Shown here one piece after another: positions 28,643-36,648 of a stretch of 64,000 nt of DNA. Each line of letters begins with the position of its first letter. Within the stretch, counting starts at the first letter, position 1. The DNA is from an uncultured Flavobacteriales bacterium (GTDB lineage Bacteria > Bacteroidota > Bacteroidia > Flavobacteriales_D > Sanyastnellaceae). Under the pieces are notes generated by a model. The model was not told the origin of the DNA, ran no database searches, and saw only the letters and a program-made list of their open reading frames with translations. Location of the stretch: positions 124,001 through 188,000 of the forward strand of contig CALLLH010000005.1 of NCBI GenBank assembly GCA_938082505.1, given 5' to 3'. Position numbers and translations under genes: made by a program.

Positions 28643-29634
28643 CCCAGTTGGGCGAGGGCGTTCTTGAGGTAATCGATGTGGCGGATGTCCACAGGGTCGG
28701 TTCCACTGTCTTCCGCCATCAGCAAGGACAGCCAGTCCCCGAGGTGCACGAGGTGCATCCAGCGTTGAAGCCGTGTGGCGCCGACGGCCTGAAATTCCTC
28801 GACGGCAGCACCTGTCTTGGCGAAGATCTCCTTGCAGAGCCGCATGCGCTCGGCCGTGCGGGGGTGGTCCTCCTCGGTATGCAGGAAGAGCGCCGCCACC
28901 GAGGCGTCGCCGCTTTCCCATCCGACGAGTTCATTGTGGTTCATTTCCGGGAACACGTGGTGGTTGCACAGCCGTTTCGCGTTCTCGTTGATTTGTTGTC
29001 GCCAACGGATCAGCACGGGCTCCATGGCGGCATCGCCATACAGGAGGGGTTGCCTATTGGCCAGCAGGCTGACCCACTCCGCTGCCCTGGATTGGATTCC
29101 GTCGGACTGGTCCTGGAGCCAGGCGGCGCTTGTCCGAATGTCCTCCATGACATCCTCGCTGTCACCGGGCAGATGTCCAAGGGCCGCAAAATGGCGGAGC
29201 AATCCGGTGACGGCCCACCCGAACTGCGAGCGTGGAGGATGGCCACCGGGAACGGTAAGTACGGGCCAACCGTGCTCTTCGGCCATCGCCCCCAGTTTTC
29301 CGCCGGATGTCAGTGCGCGCACCTGGGCTCCTCGTGCGACAGCTTCCTCCAAGGCCGCCAGGGTCTCTTCGGTATTGCCGCTGTAGCTGCAGGCGATGAC
29401 CATGGTGTCCGGACCAACCCAAGCGGGGATGCGGTAATCATGGCAAGACAGGATGGGCACCGTTGCGGCGTCCGCCAACAGGCCGGACATGAACCGCCCC
29501 CCGATGCCTGATCCGCCCATGCCGAGGACCAGCACCTGCCGGTGTGCGGGAATGGCCTGTGGGAGGGCCTGACCGGACAGGGTGTCCGCAGCCTGTTGGA
29601 GTTGGGCGGGGAATTCGGCGATGAGGCTACGCAT
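28639..29634 (-). CDS. Bifunctional phosphoglucose/phosphomannose isomerase-type SIS protein
   Basis: 331 residues from ATG 29634. Two SIS domains are present. The first has GMGGSGIGGRF and CSYSGNTEETL, typical of the archaeal/Bacteroidota bifunctional glucose-6-P/mannose-6-P isomerase family. The C-terminal half has FPEMNHNELVGWE and a His in LGDWLSLLMAEDSGTDPVDI, also family signatures. It interconverts hexose phosphates for glycolysis and glycan synthesis. It starts the operon with lipB. TAAATTCG lies 16 nt upstream of the start. Confidence 0.9.
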   Translation of the reverse strand: MRSLIAEFPAQLQQAADTLSGQALPQAIPAHRQVLVLGMGGSGIGGRFMSGLLADAATVPILSCHDYRIPAWVGPDTMVIACSYSGNTEETLAALEEAVARGAQVRALTSGGKLGAMAEEHGWPVLTVPGGHPPRSQFGWAVTGLLRHFAALGHLPGDSEDVMEDIRTSAAWLQDQSDGIQSRAAEWVSLLANRQPLLYGDAAMEPVLIRWRQQINENAKRLCNHHVFPEMNHNELVGWESGDASVAALFLHTEEDHPRTAERMRLCKEIFAKTGAAVEEFQAVGATRLQRWMHLVHLGDWLSLLMAEDSGTDPVDIRHIDYLKNALAQLG

Positions 29635-29650
29635 GGAGCACGGGTTCACG

Positions 29651-29693
29651 CGAATTTACTGACTGCCGGACGGGCGTCCACGAACTAATTTCG
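29651..29693. promoter_or_regulatory. Divergent promoter region with TAAATTCG (-) and TAATTTCG (+)
   Basis: Two -7-like elements sit back to back: TAAATTCG on the minus strand (29658-29651), 16 nt from the isomerase ATG, and TAATTTCG on the plus strand (29686-29693), 17 nt from the lysS ATG. Both are TAnnTTCG variants of the Bacteroidota -7 consensus. Confidence 0.45.
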
Positions 29694-29710
29694 CCTTGAA
29701 TCAAGCCACC

Positions 29711-31417
29711 ATGATCCGATCCGAACAGGAACGCGTGAGGTTGGAAAGCCTCGCCCAACTCCGTCAACTGGGCATTGACCCCTATCCCGCTCCCGCATAC
29801 CCGGTGGATGCGCATGCCGCTCCGTTGGCCGCTGCGTTCGAGGAGGGCAAGGAGGTCTGCATGGCCGGTCGCATTCTGTCGAGGCGCATCATGGGCAAGG
29901 CTTCCTTTGCTGAGCTGCAGGATTCCACCGGCCGCATCCAGATTTACCTCAACCGAGACGAACTCTGCCCGGGAGAGGACAAAACCCTGTACAACACCGT
30001 ATTCAAGAAACTGCTCGACCGGGGCGACATCGTGGGCATCAAGGGGACCACCTTCACCACGCAGACGGGAGAGTCGAGTGTTTTGGTGACCGAATTGACC
30101 GTGCTGAGCAAGTCCATACGGCCCCTCCCTTCCGTGAAGACGGACGAGGAGGGCAAAGTGCACGATGCCTTTACTGACCCGGAATTGCGCTATCGGATGC
30201 GTTATGTGGACCTGGTGGTGAACCCGGCCGTGAAGCGCACCTTCGAGGCGAGGAGCAAGGTCATCCAGGCCATGCGGGAGTCGTTCACGGAGCGGGGATG
30301 GCTCGAGGTGGACACCCCCGTACTGCAGCCCATTCCCGGGGGTGCCGCTGCCCGCCCGTTCATCACGCACCACAACGCGCTTGATATACCCCTGTACCTC
30401 CGGATTGCCAATGAGTTGTACCTCAAGCGCTTGATTGTCGGGGGATTCGATGGCGTCTTCGAATTCTCCCGAAACTTCCGCAACGAGGGCATGGACAGGA
30501 CGCACAACCCTGAGTTCACCATCCTGGAGTTGTACGTCGCCTACCAGGATTACCACTGGATGATGGAGACCGTCGAGGAGCTCCTCGCCAGGGCATGCCG
30601 CGCCGTGCACGGAAACACGAAGGCGACCCTCGCGGGACGGGACATCGATTTCACCCCCCCGTACAAGCGGGTTACCATGAGGGATGCCATCCTGGAGCAT
30701 ACCGGAGTGGACATTGACGGCATGGACGAGTTTGGATTGCGCGAGGCATGCGCCCGCCTGGACATCGAGGTGGAGGACGCCATGGGCAAGGGCAAGCTGA
30801 TCGACGAGATCTTTGGCGAGTGCTGCGAGCACCATTACGTCCAACCCACCTTCATCACGGATTACCCGGTTGAGATGTCGCCGCTCACCAAGGCGCACCG
30901 GGACAACCCGGAGTACACGGAGCGGTTCGAGTTGTTCATCAACGGGACGGAGGTGGCCAATGCCTATTCCGAGCTCAACGACCCCATCGACCAGCGTGCG
31001 CGTTTCGAGGACCAGGTCCGCCTGGCGGAGCGGGGAGACGATGAGGCGATGTTCATCGACCAGGACTTCCTGCGTGCCCTGGAGTACGGCATGCCGCCCA
31101 CGAGTGGTGTCGGCATCGGGGTTGACCGCCTCGTGATGATGTTGACGGACCAGACGTCCATTCAGGAGGTGCTGTTGTTCCCGCAGATGAGGCCTGAGGT
31201 GTTTCGCAGCGGACCGGACCTCGGAGCCCTAGAAGCCCTCGGCATCCCCGCCGAATGGGCCCCCCATGTCGCCGCGGCGGGATTCGACACCCCGGAGTCG
31301 GTGCGGGAGGCCAAACCGGCGGCTTTGAGGGAGAAGCTCAATGGCTTCCGAAAAAAGAACAAACTGGACCTCCCTGCATTGCAGATCGAGGAGGTGGAGA
31401 CCTGGACTGGGGCATGA
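29711..31417 (+). CDS. lysS: Lysyl-tRNA synthetase (class II)
   Basis: 568 residues from ATG 29711. An OB-fold anticodon-binding domain is followed by the class II core, with motif 2 (FRNEGMDRTHNPEFT) and motif 3 (GVGIGVDRLVMMLT). GGAAARPF and NGTEVANAYSELNDP are LysS-specific. After the class II core there is a C-terminal extension of roughly 60 residues (GALEALGIPAEW ... KLDLPALQIEEVETW), longer than E. coli LysS, seen in some Bacteroidota. Its stop overlaps the next ATG by ATGA. Confidence 0.97.
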   Translation: MIRSEQERVRLESLAQLRQLGIDPYPAPAYPVDAHAAPLAAAFEEGKEVCMAGRILSRRIMGKASFAELQDSTGRIQIYLNRDELCPGEDKTLYNTVFKKLLDRGDIVGIKGTTFTTQTGESSVLVTELTVLSKSIRPLPSVKTDEEGKVHDAFTDPELRYRMRYVDLVVNPAVKRTFEARSKVIQAMRESFTERGWLEVDTPVLQPIPGGAAARPFITHHNALDIPLYLRIANELYLKRLIVGGFDGVFEFSRNFRNEGMDRTHNPEFTILELYVAYQDYHWMMETVEELLARACRAVHGNTKATLAGRDIDFTPPYKRVTMRDAILEHTGVDIDGMDEFGLREACARLDIEVEDAMGKGKLIDEIFGECCEHHYVQPTFITDYPVEMSPLTKAHRDNPEYTERFELFINGTEVANAYSELNDPIDQRARFEDQVRLAERGDDEAMFIDQDFLRALEYGMPPTSGVGIGVDRLVMMLTDQTSIQEVLLFPQMRPEVFRSGPDLGALEALGIPAEWAPHVAAAGFDTPESVREAKPAALREKLNGFRKKNKLDLPALQIEEVETWTGA

Positions 31418-32265
31418 TGACGGCTTGGTTCCGCTTTGGATTCCTGTGGTTGTCGGTCCTGCTGCTCGCGGGATGCTCCAGCGGCACCGAAACGCCCGGT
31501 GCTGGTGACGCTCCCCGTGCGGCATCCGCCCGGCTTGACAGCGCAACCATCATCCTGTCGAAGTACTATCAAAGCCGCAACTATCGGAATTGGCTTGAGC
31601 GGATTTCGGAGGGACAGGACATGCCACCGCTCCGGTTCGTTGAGGCCTATGGTGCCGACTCCGTGTGGCTCCGGACCGAATTGGTCGGCGCCAGCGCAGT
31701 GGTGTTGACGGGGGGCGAGGACATCCACCCTGCGCGCTACGGGCAGGCGGCCGACACCATCCGTTGCGGTCGGATCGACGAGGAAAGGGACAGGGTGGAA
31801 CACCAGTTGCTCGACCATGTCCTGGCGACCGGATTGCCCTGTCTTGGGGTCTGCCGCGGCTTGCAAATCATGAATGTCCACGGCGGCGGCTCCCTGCACC
31901 CACACCTTCCGGACGCGGGATTTGATGGACACCGTGGCGGTGCGCCGGGCAACACCAGCGATACCCTCCATCCGGTCATCATCCCTTCGACCTGGCGTGC
32001 AGAGGGAACCGTGTTTCCGGCTGGAGCACAGGGCATGTTCGTGAGCCACCACCACCAAGGCATTGACCGCTTGGCGAAAGGCTATGCGGCGTGGGCGGAG
32101 GATCCTGGAGGACTCATCGAGGGCATCCGCCATCGGGATACCCTGCAGGTCCCATTCCTGGTGGGTGTCCAATGGCATCCGGAGCGATCCGAACCTGGGC
32201 AATTGTTGTCGGACGGTTTGGGGATGGCCTTCCTCGGTGCTGCGCTCAGGGAGACACGTCCTTGA
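31414..32265 (+). CDS. Lipoprotein of the gamma-glutamyl-GABA hydrolase (peptidase C26) family
   Basis: 283 residues from ATG 31414 (overlapping the lysS stop). It begins with a lipoprotein signal peptide ending in LLLAGCSS, so the enzyme should be exported and lipid-anchored. The class I glutaminase-like core has the nucleophile Cys in CLGVCRGLQIMN and the His-x-Glu pair in GVQWHPE, and VLTGGEDIHP matches PuuD-type hydrolases. All catalytic residues appear intact. Cytoplasmic homologs cleave gamma-glutamyl amides such as gamma-Glu-GABA. An envelope substrate, for example gamma-glutamyl peptides, is inferred. Confidence 0.88.
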   Translation: MMTAWFRFGFLWLSVLLLAGCSSGTETPGAGDAPRAASARLDSATIILSKYYQSRNYRNWLERISEGQDMPPLRFVEAYGADSVWLRTELVGASAVVLTGGEDIHPARYGQAADTIRCGRIDEERDRVEHQLLDHVLATGLPCLGVCRGLQIMNVHGGGSLHPHLPDAGFDGHRGGAPGNTSDTLHPVIIPSTWRAEGTVFPAGAQGMFVSHHHQGIDRLAKGYAAWAEDPGGLIEGIRHRDTLQVPFLVGVQWHPERSEPGQLLSDGLGMAFLGAALRETRP

Positions 32266-32292
32266 CGGCGCGCGGATCGTGATCGTTTGAAT

Positions 32293-32310
32293 CCCCTTCC
32301 GGGAAAGGGG
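32293..32310. terminator. Hairpin between convergent C26 and M23 lipoprotein genes
   Basis: CCCCTT and AAGGGG form a 6-bp stem with a 6-nt loop exactly between two convergent genes. No U-tract follows on either strand, so terminator function is only suggested by position. Confidence 0.35.
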
Positions 32311-32316
32311 AACAAA

Positions 32317-33618
32317 TCACTGGCCGATTGCGGCGAGTGTGGGAGCTGCATTGCCTTCCAAGGCGGCCATTTCATTCAGCAGTTTGCTGCATGCGGCCTT
32401 GAAAGCCTGTTCCGACTCAGTTCGGATGGGCGTGGAGGGGGGGAAATCCTCCTTGAGGTGGTCCACCTGAGTTCCATTTTTCCAGAAACGGAAGCACACG
32501 TGCGGCCCCGTGGCAAGGCCGGTGCTGCCCACATAGCCAATGACATCTCCTTGTCTGACGGCCTGGCCCTCTTTCACCTTGCGGCGGCTCATGTGCAGGT
32601 ATTGCGTCGTGTAGGTGTCGTTGTGGCGGATCTTGACATACTTGCCGTTGCCCTTGGTATAGCTGGCCTGGGTGACGATGCCGTCACCAACGGCGACAAT
32701 CTCCGTGCCGTGGGGGGCAGCATAATCGGTGCCCAGGTGCGCCTTGACCTTCTTGAGCACAGGATGGAAGCGCCGCTTGTTGAAGCGGCTTGATATGCGG
32801 CTGAATTCAACGGGGGCTTTGAGGAAGGCCTTCCTGAGGCTGGCACCGGTCTCATCGAAATAGTCGAGGCCATCCCCCTGGTCGAAGGCGAACGCGGGGA
32901 AATTCCTTCCGCGGTGGACAAACTCGGACGCCACGATTCTGGGTAGACCCACCGGCTCTTCTCCGACCCAATCCCGCTCATACATGATGCGGAAATGGTC
33001 TCCTGGCTGGATGCGACTGAAGTCGATGGTCCAGGCATACACGTTGGACATGGCATAGGCGAGGGTCGTCGTATGGCCTGCATCCTCGAGCGTCTGGTAA
33101 AGGCTGCCATTGACTTCGCCCTCGACGAAACTGCGGCGGGTGTTGGTGGGATAGCGTCCGCGGCGGGAAGACTGTTCGCCATTCAGCTCGAAGACGACAT
33201 ATTCCCGCTGATCTATGCCGTAGACGAAGAACCGGGCAAGGGAATCCTCAGCGTGGATGAACAACCACCAGGGACGGCCCTCACGCATGCGTCGAACATC
33301 ATAGACCTCCCGATGCTGGGTGGCGATGTGGTGGAGCGTCGCCGAACTGACGCCTTGGGGAGACAGCAGATGGGACAGGCTTTGACCTGAGCGGACGGTG
33401 CCCTTGGAAACGCGCCATTCCGCCGTACCGGCTTCAATTTCGAACCTTGCGGCGAGACGCTGCTCCTCGGAAACGGCCTCCATTCCCGTGATGAATTCAC
33501 CCAGGGCGAGCAATGGCGCCTTGGGGGCCTCTTCCGTCCGGTCCGAACAACCGGATACGGCAATCCAGCCGAACAGGAGTAAGGCGCCCCAGCATTGATA
33601 TTGAATCGAGCTCCGCAT
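32317..33618 (-). CDS. M23 (LytM) peptidase-like lipoprotein
   Basis: 433 residues from ATG 33618, with a lipoprotein signal ending in VSGCSD. A middle domain (about residues 50-220) contains an OapA/LysM-like peptidoglycan-binding segment (RSGQSLSHLL). The C-terminal M23 domain has HLGTDYAAPHGTEIVAVGDG with the His-x3-Asp zinc ligands, and QYLHMS. The third motif reads GPHVCFRFW, so the usual HxH third zinc ligand is Cys instead of His. It is predicted to be a DD-endopeptidase acting on peptidoglycan crosslinks. Longer upstream frames were rejected because they overlap the neighbouring dioxygenase gene. Confidence 0.88.
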   Translation of the reverse strand: MRSSIQYQCWGALLLFGWIAVSGCSDRTEEAPKAPLLALGEFITGMEAVSEEQRLAARFEIEAGTAEWRVSKGTVRSGQSLSHLLSPQGVSSATLHHIATQHREVYDVRRMREGRPWWLFIHAEDSLARFFVYGIDQREYVVFELNGEQSSRRGRYPTNTRRSFVEGEVNGSLYQTLEDAGHTTTLAYAMSNVYAWTIDFSRIQPGDHFRIMYERDWVGEEPVGLPRIVASEFVHRGRNFPAFAFDQGDGLDYFDETGASLRKAFLKAPVEFSRISSRFNKRRFHPVLKKVKAHLGTDYAAPHGTEIVAVGDGIVTQASYTKGNGKYVKIRHNDTYTTQYLHMSRRKVKEGQAVRQGDVIGYVGSTGLATGPHVCFRFWKNGTQVDHLKEDFPPSTPIRTESEQAFKAACSKLLNEMAALEGNAAPTLAAIGQ

Positions 33619-33715
33619 GATCGATTGGAGGGCACAAACATGACCCACCAGGCTCCTTGAACGGAATCGGCCACAAAAAGTTTTGCCGCCGCTCCCTTTT
33701 AACGCGGACAGGGTG

Positions 33716-34687
33716 TCACTTGTGTCCGATGTGCTGCAACACCCAGCGCTTGCCCCAATCCTCCATTTCTTCGGCGGACCACAACCCAGGGAAGAAGATG
33801 ATCTTCTGGAAACGCGGAGGCAGGTACTGCTGCCAATTGGTGCCACCGGTGGCCGCGAGGTCGACAGGGTCTTTCTGCAGGTGGCGTACGGCACTGCGGT
33901 AATGGGACAGCGGCCAGTGGACATTGACCAGTTCGTCGAGGGTCCGCAAGGCCTCCTTGAGTTCGGGAGTGCGGTCAGCCTCGGCGAGTTCCTGCCACTT
34001 GCGCCGGAGGTTGGAGTGGTACCGTTCCTCGGCGAAAGCAATGATGCCCGTGCGGTATTTGACCTCGAATTGCCGCAGGGTCAGGGTGGGCTTTCCGGAG
34101 GCCAATTCTGTGGCTCCCCGTCGCCAGTAGAGCTCTTCAAACATGGCTTCCACCTCATCGAACCCGTGGTCGGACCGGGCATCCCGAAGTTCGTGGTTGA
34201 CGAGCCTGTCCATGGTCGTGCACGCCAATTCCACCAGCCTATACTGAACGCTCTGGAACCCACTGGAAGGAAGCAGGGACATCCTGAATTTCAGGAACTG
34301 CCCCCGGTCCAACCCTTCGACCATCACGTCGAAGCTGTCCACCAGCACGTGGAAGTACCGGTTGATGCGGCGCACGCGATTCAGCATGTCCTCGGAAGAG
34401 ACCCGCTCCTGGGTGTGGAGCTGCCCCAATTCGTGCAGGGAAAGCTTGAAGTAGAGTTCGGTGATCTGGTGATAGGCGATGAAGATTTCTTCGTCAGGGA
34501 AGGGGGTGACCGGACGCTGGAGGCTGAGCAGGGTGTCCAGGCGGATGTAATCCCAGTAGGTCGGGAAATCAGCATGAAGCAGGCCATCGAGATAGGACAC
34601 GAGGTCCTGTCCCATCGCGGCGTACTTGTCCCTCAGTTGCTCGAGCCGGTCCAGCACGTCCGGCTCGAAGGTGTTTGCGTCGGACAT
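33716..34687 (-). CDS. Tryptophan 2,3-dioxygenase family protein
   Basis: 323 residues from ATG 34687. Family features are FIAYHQITELYFKLSLHEL (TDO: HQxYELWFKQ) near residue 71, and toward the C-terminus VHWPLSHYRSAVRHL followed by TGGTNWQQYL (TDO: WRxRHxxMVxR, then GTGGSxGxxYL). TDO uses heme and O2 to open the indole ring to N-formylkynurenine, and these motifs supply heme- and substrate-binding residues. It is divergent from classical TDO, so substrate specificity is not certain. A RidA-family gene two genes upstream could fit a kynurenine route. Confidence 0.85.
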   Translation of the reverse strand: MSDANTFEPDVLDRLEQLRDKYAAMGQDLVSYLDGLLHADFPTYWDYIRLDTLLSLQRPVTPFPDEEIFIAYHQITELYFKLSLHELGQLHTQERVSSEDMLNRVRRINRYFHVLVDSFDVMVEGLDRGQFLKFRMSLLPSSGFQSVQYRLVELACTTMDRLVNHELRDARSDHGFDEVEAMFEELYWRRGATELASGKPTLTLRQFEVKYRTGIIAFAEERYHSNLRRKWQELAEADRTPELKEALRTLDELVNVHWPLSHYRSAVRHLQKDPVDLAATGGTNWQQYLPPRFQKIIFFPGLWSAEEMEDWGKRWVLQHIGHK

Positions 34688-34692
34688 GAGGG

Positions 34693-34700
34693 GCAATTTA
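34693..34700 (-). promoter_or_regulatory. TAAATTGC string before the TDO-family start
   Basis: TAAATTGC lies 5 nt before ATG 34687. Its TAA is also the stop codon of the upstream gene, so it may be coincidental. Confidence 0.2.
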
Positions 34701-35558
34701 CTGCTTGGAACCGGCGGTTGGCGTTTCACCGACCTCGGTCAGCTCAAGACGGATGGACCCCACGACGAGGTCCGATTTGACGAGGACGGGTATGCGCCTT
34801 GCATCGCGGCTCACATAGACGGTCAGGTCATCCTCACTCGCCCAGATCCGACCGGACATCACCACCGGCTTGAAACTCCAGCAATCGAAGGTGCCGGCCG
34901 CGACATCTACCGCCTCTGAGCCCATTTTTCTGGCGCGCACGGTGTGGACTTTGCCATCGAGGAAGATGGGCATTTCAATCAGGGCGCCATCGGGCAGCTG
35001 GTCCAGGGGCAGTTGTCGGGCATAATGGAAGGCGGAAACGAGATCCTGGCAGAACGCGGGCAGCGCCTGATGTCTGATGCGGTCCCGGTCTTCGGTTCGG
35101 GCCGTGCGGCGCTCAGGGTCGAACTGGACGGTTCGTTCCAACCGATACCCGCCTTCCCTGATGCTCCTGTGAAAGAAATGGGGAAATCCACCCTCGAAGT
35201 CCACGTGGGACTCGTAGTGGTCCCGCACCTTGAAGACCCAATCGAATGCCCCGGTGCTTCTTCCGGTGCCGACAACGCGCCATGTGGGTCTACCGCCGTA
35301 TTCGGGTCCAGGCTCGGTGCGCAGATTGGCCTCCCCTGCCTGGAGGAATCCGTAGCGGACCGCATACCGCAAATCCTCTGTTCTAGCGGCGGGCTGAGGA
35401 ATGTGGCGCAGGGCCAATACGGGGCGCGAAAGGGCAGAATCCAGCGTGATTTCAGGTGGGGTCCAGCGACCATTGTTCGAGGGGGTGTCCTGCGTGAAGG
35501 CACCTGCGGACAGCAGCAATCCGAGCAGGACGGGCGGGAGGACATTGGTCAGCGGCAT
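34698..35558 (-). CDS. DUF3108 domain-containing secreted protein
   Basis: 286 residues with a signal peptide (MPLTNVLPPVLLGLLLSAG). The DUF3108 fold covers most of the protein: LRYAVRYGFLQAGEANLRTE near the start, GRSTGAFDWVFKVRDHYESHVD, and the late ASEDDLTVYVSRDARRIPVL. The family is a periplasmic or outer-membrane-associated beta-rich protein of unknown function, common in Bacteroidota. The stop is 10 nt before the TDO-family start, so they are likely cotranscribed. Confidence 0.85.
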   Translation of the reverse strand: MPLTNVLPPVLLGLLLSAGAFTQDTPSNNGRWTPPEITLDSALSRPVLALRHIPQPAARTEDLRYAVRYGFLQAGEANLRTEPGPEYGGRPTWRVVGTGRSTGAFDWVFKVRDHYESHVDFEGGFPHFFHRSIREGGYRLERTVQFDPERRTARTEDRDRIRHQALPAFCQDLVSAFHYARQLPLDQLPDGALIEMPIFLDGKVHTVRARKMGSEAVDVAAGTFDCWSFKPVVMSGRIWASEDDLTVYVSRDARRIPVLVKSDLVVGSIRLELTEVGETPTAGSKQ

Positions 35559-35596
35559 GATGGACCCAGCGCAAATTCAGTGCCGGAATTGCGCCG

Positions 35597-36022
35597 TCAT
35601 CCTTTGATGTGGGCCACACACTTGAGTTCCACCGCAATGGGCGTTGGCAGCGCGCCCACTTCAACCGTGGTGCGGCAGGGCCGCAATGCGGGGTCGATGT
35701 TTTCGAAATGCGCGCGGTAAACGCGGTTGAACGTGTGGAAATCACGCCGCATGTCGGTGAGGAAGACGGTGATGTCCACCAGGTCTTCCCATTGGGCGCC
35801 TTCCGATTCCAGGATGGCCTTGACGTTGGCGAGGACACCGTGGGCTTGCGCCTCGAAGTCGAAGGCGGTGAAATTGCCATTGTGGTCCTGCTGCAGACCG
35901 GGAACCCCTTCATCATGGGCACCACTTCCAGGAATACGGGGACCGACACCGCTGAGGAAAAGCAGATTCCCCACACGGCGGGTCAGGGGGTACAGGCCGA
36001 CAGGCTTGGGTGCGTTGGACAT
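35597..36022 (-). CDS. RidA/YjgF family deaminase-like protein
   Basis: 141 residues. The Rid fold is seen in NLLFLSGVGPRIPG, ANVKAILESEGAQWEDLVDITVFLTDM and CRTTVEVGALPTPIAVEL, where the Arg corresponds to the catalytic Arg of RidA. Canonical RidA hydrolyses reactive 2-aminoacrylate. This member carries an insertion of about 15 residues near the N-terminus, as in the 2-aminomuconate deaminase branch. With a TDO-family gene nearby, a role in tryptophan/kynurenine breakdown is plausible but unproven. Confidence 0.88.
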   Translation of the reverse strand: MSNAPKPVGLYPLTRRVGNLLFLSGVGPRIPGSGAHDEGVPGLQQDHNGNFTAFDFEAQAHGVLANVKAILESEGAQWEDLVDITVFLTDMRRDFHTFNRVYRAHFENIDPALRPCRTTVEVGALPTPIAVELKCVAHIKG

Positions 36023-36039
36023 GGTCTTGGTTTAAGGGT

Positions 36040-36645
36040 TCAACCGTGCATCGTTTCCTTGCGCCCATAGCGCTGAATGATCTCCGCCTCATGATCCAGG
36101 AATTCCTTCCATCGGGCGTCGACATCGATCCGGCCTCCGTATTGGCGGGCAAAGCCCAGAAACGTGGTGTAATGCTGGGCTTCGCTGATCATGAGCTCAT
36201 GGTAGAACGTGCGCAGGTCTTCATCTTCAATGCGTTCTGACAACATGCGGAACCGTTCACAGCTGCGCGCCTCGATCATGGCGGCGAGGAGCAGCCGGTC
36301 CACCAGCTGTCCCTCGCGGCTTCCGCCCTTTTTGATGAAGGCGGCGAGGTCGTGGATGTAAGGGTCCTTGCGCTCCGGTCCGAGGGTCCAGCCCCGGGCC
36401 TTGATCTTCTCGACCACCATGCCGAAATGTTCCATCTCCTCTTGCGCGATGCGCGTCAATTCCTCCACGAGATCCGTCAGTTCGGGGTAGCGGACGATGG
36501 TGGAGATGGCATTCGAGGCCGCCTTCTGTTCGCACCAGGCGTGGTCGGTCAGCACTTCGGCGATGTTGGACTCGACGAGGGCGACCCACCGGGGATCGGT
36601 CGGCAGTTTGAGTCCAAGCATGACTTTCTCGGCTCCCTCTGACAT
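36040..36645 (-). CDS. miaE: tRNA-(ms2io6A)-hydroxylase MiaE
   Basis: 201 residues, typical length. It is a ferritin-like nonheme di-iron protein: DHAWCEQKAASNA and QEEMEHFGMV supply the first Glu/ExxH set; IEARSCERF and ELMISEAQHYTTFLGFA supply the second. MiaE hydroxylates the isopentenyl group of ms2i6A37 in tRNA using O2, implying aerobic growth. It lies 3 nt downstream of the aminopeptidase P gene. Confidence 0.93.
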   Translation of the reverse strand: MSEGAEKVMLGLKLPTDPRWVALVESNIAEVLTDHAWCEQKAASNAISTIVRYPELTDLVEELTRIAQEEMEHFGMVVEKIKARGWTLGPERKDPYIHDLAAFIKKGGSREGQLVDRLLLAAMIEARSCERFRMLSERIEDEDLRTFYHELMISEAQHYTTFLGFARQYGGRIDVDARWKEFLDHEAEIIQRYGRKETMHG

Positions 36646-36648
36646 GGT

